The notes under the pieces were generated by a model. That model searched no databases, had not been told where the DNA came from, and was given only the letters and a program-made list of their open reading frames with translations. Positions 63,982 to 64,000 of a stretch of DNA of 64,000 nucleotides are shown here, in pieces (within the stretch, counting starts at the first letter, position 1; each line of letters starts with the position of its first letter). The stretch covers positions 558,001 through 622,000 of the forward strand of contig CAVUWK010000006.1 in assembly GCA_963745175.1 (NCBI GenBank), read 5' to 3'. The position numbers were made by a program, and so were the translations under genes. The stretch is from Bog-473 sp963745175. Lineage in GTDB: Bacteria > Actinomycetota > Acidimicrobiia > Acidimicrobiales > RAAP-2.

Positions 63982-64000
63982 GTCAACCCGGCGTCGTCGC

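Overview
The window comes from a high-GC chromosome of an actinobacterium. The 16S, 23S and 5S rRNA, the overlapping arg operon, DUF1844 next to infC, and a cytochrome oxidase locus with CtaG and SCO proteins all fit Actinomycetota, and I infer a lineage in or near Acidimicrobiia. Most genes are on the minus strand. Coding density is high up to about 56.6 kb. After that the genes are mostly small solo enzymes and regulators with longer gaps, which looks like accessory DNA.

Layout: (1) 1-3.9 kb: a partial class I fructose-bisphosphate aldolase, a secreted L,D-transpeptidase and a TPR protein. (2) 4.2-12.2 kb: a complete rRNA operon on the minus strand (16S-23S-5S, no tRNA in the spacer) with promoter, processing stems and terminator. 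The 23S gene is split by three group I introns, at sites equivalent to E. coli 23S positions 1923, 2262 and 2593. The 2593 intron carries a broken relative of the I-CreI homing endonuclease, which sits at this same site in a green-algal chloroplast. The 2262 intron carries a decayed LAGLIDADG gene of another type. The 1923 intron has no ORF but shares sequence blocks with the 2262 intron. This is the most unusual system in the window. (3) 12.4-14.6 kb: mpg and a wax-ester/triacylglycerol synthase. (4) 14.9-23.3 kb: argCJBDFRGH, nearly every junction a 4-base overlap, with an apparently leaderless, operator-covered argC promoter. (5) 23.4-31.6 kb: infC (AUC start)-rpmI-rplT-rRNA methyltransferase-pheS-pheT-two paralogous GNAT proteins, with a divergent DUF1844 gene.

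(6) 32-44.2 kb: an aa3-type cytochrome oxidase locus with ctaC, ctaD, ctaE, two ctaG genes, a cupredoxin, a 36-residue membrane protein, a secreted protein and a membrane-SCO fusion, facing a convergent TlpA-SCO-unknown operon. Together these cover the oxidase, copper delivery and thiol chemistry. (7) 44.4-49.2 kb: an SRPBCC gene and tetR sharing a palindromic operator, hisG with a small cold-shock-like gene, a thioesterase and a hydrolase-kinase fusion. (8) 49.3-56.5 kb: fmt-methyltransferase-rpe-FAD oxidoreductase-phosphonatase-like HAD, then ribD-ribBA-ribH from its own strong promoter. (9) 56.6-64 kb: DUF1059, SRPBCC, hydrolase, methyltransferase, hydrolase-adenylate cyclase fusion, truncated SnoaL-like gene, and a membrane protein-tetR operon under a striking double-palindrome operator.

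Two cross-cutting observations matter for reading the annotation. Many otherwise conserved genes have frame breaks that one extra base would explain, so sequencing or assembly indels are likely. Several genes have a -10 hexamer exactly six bases before the start codon, which suggests widespread leaderless transcripts.
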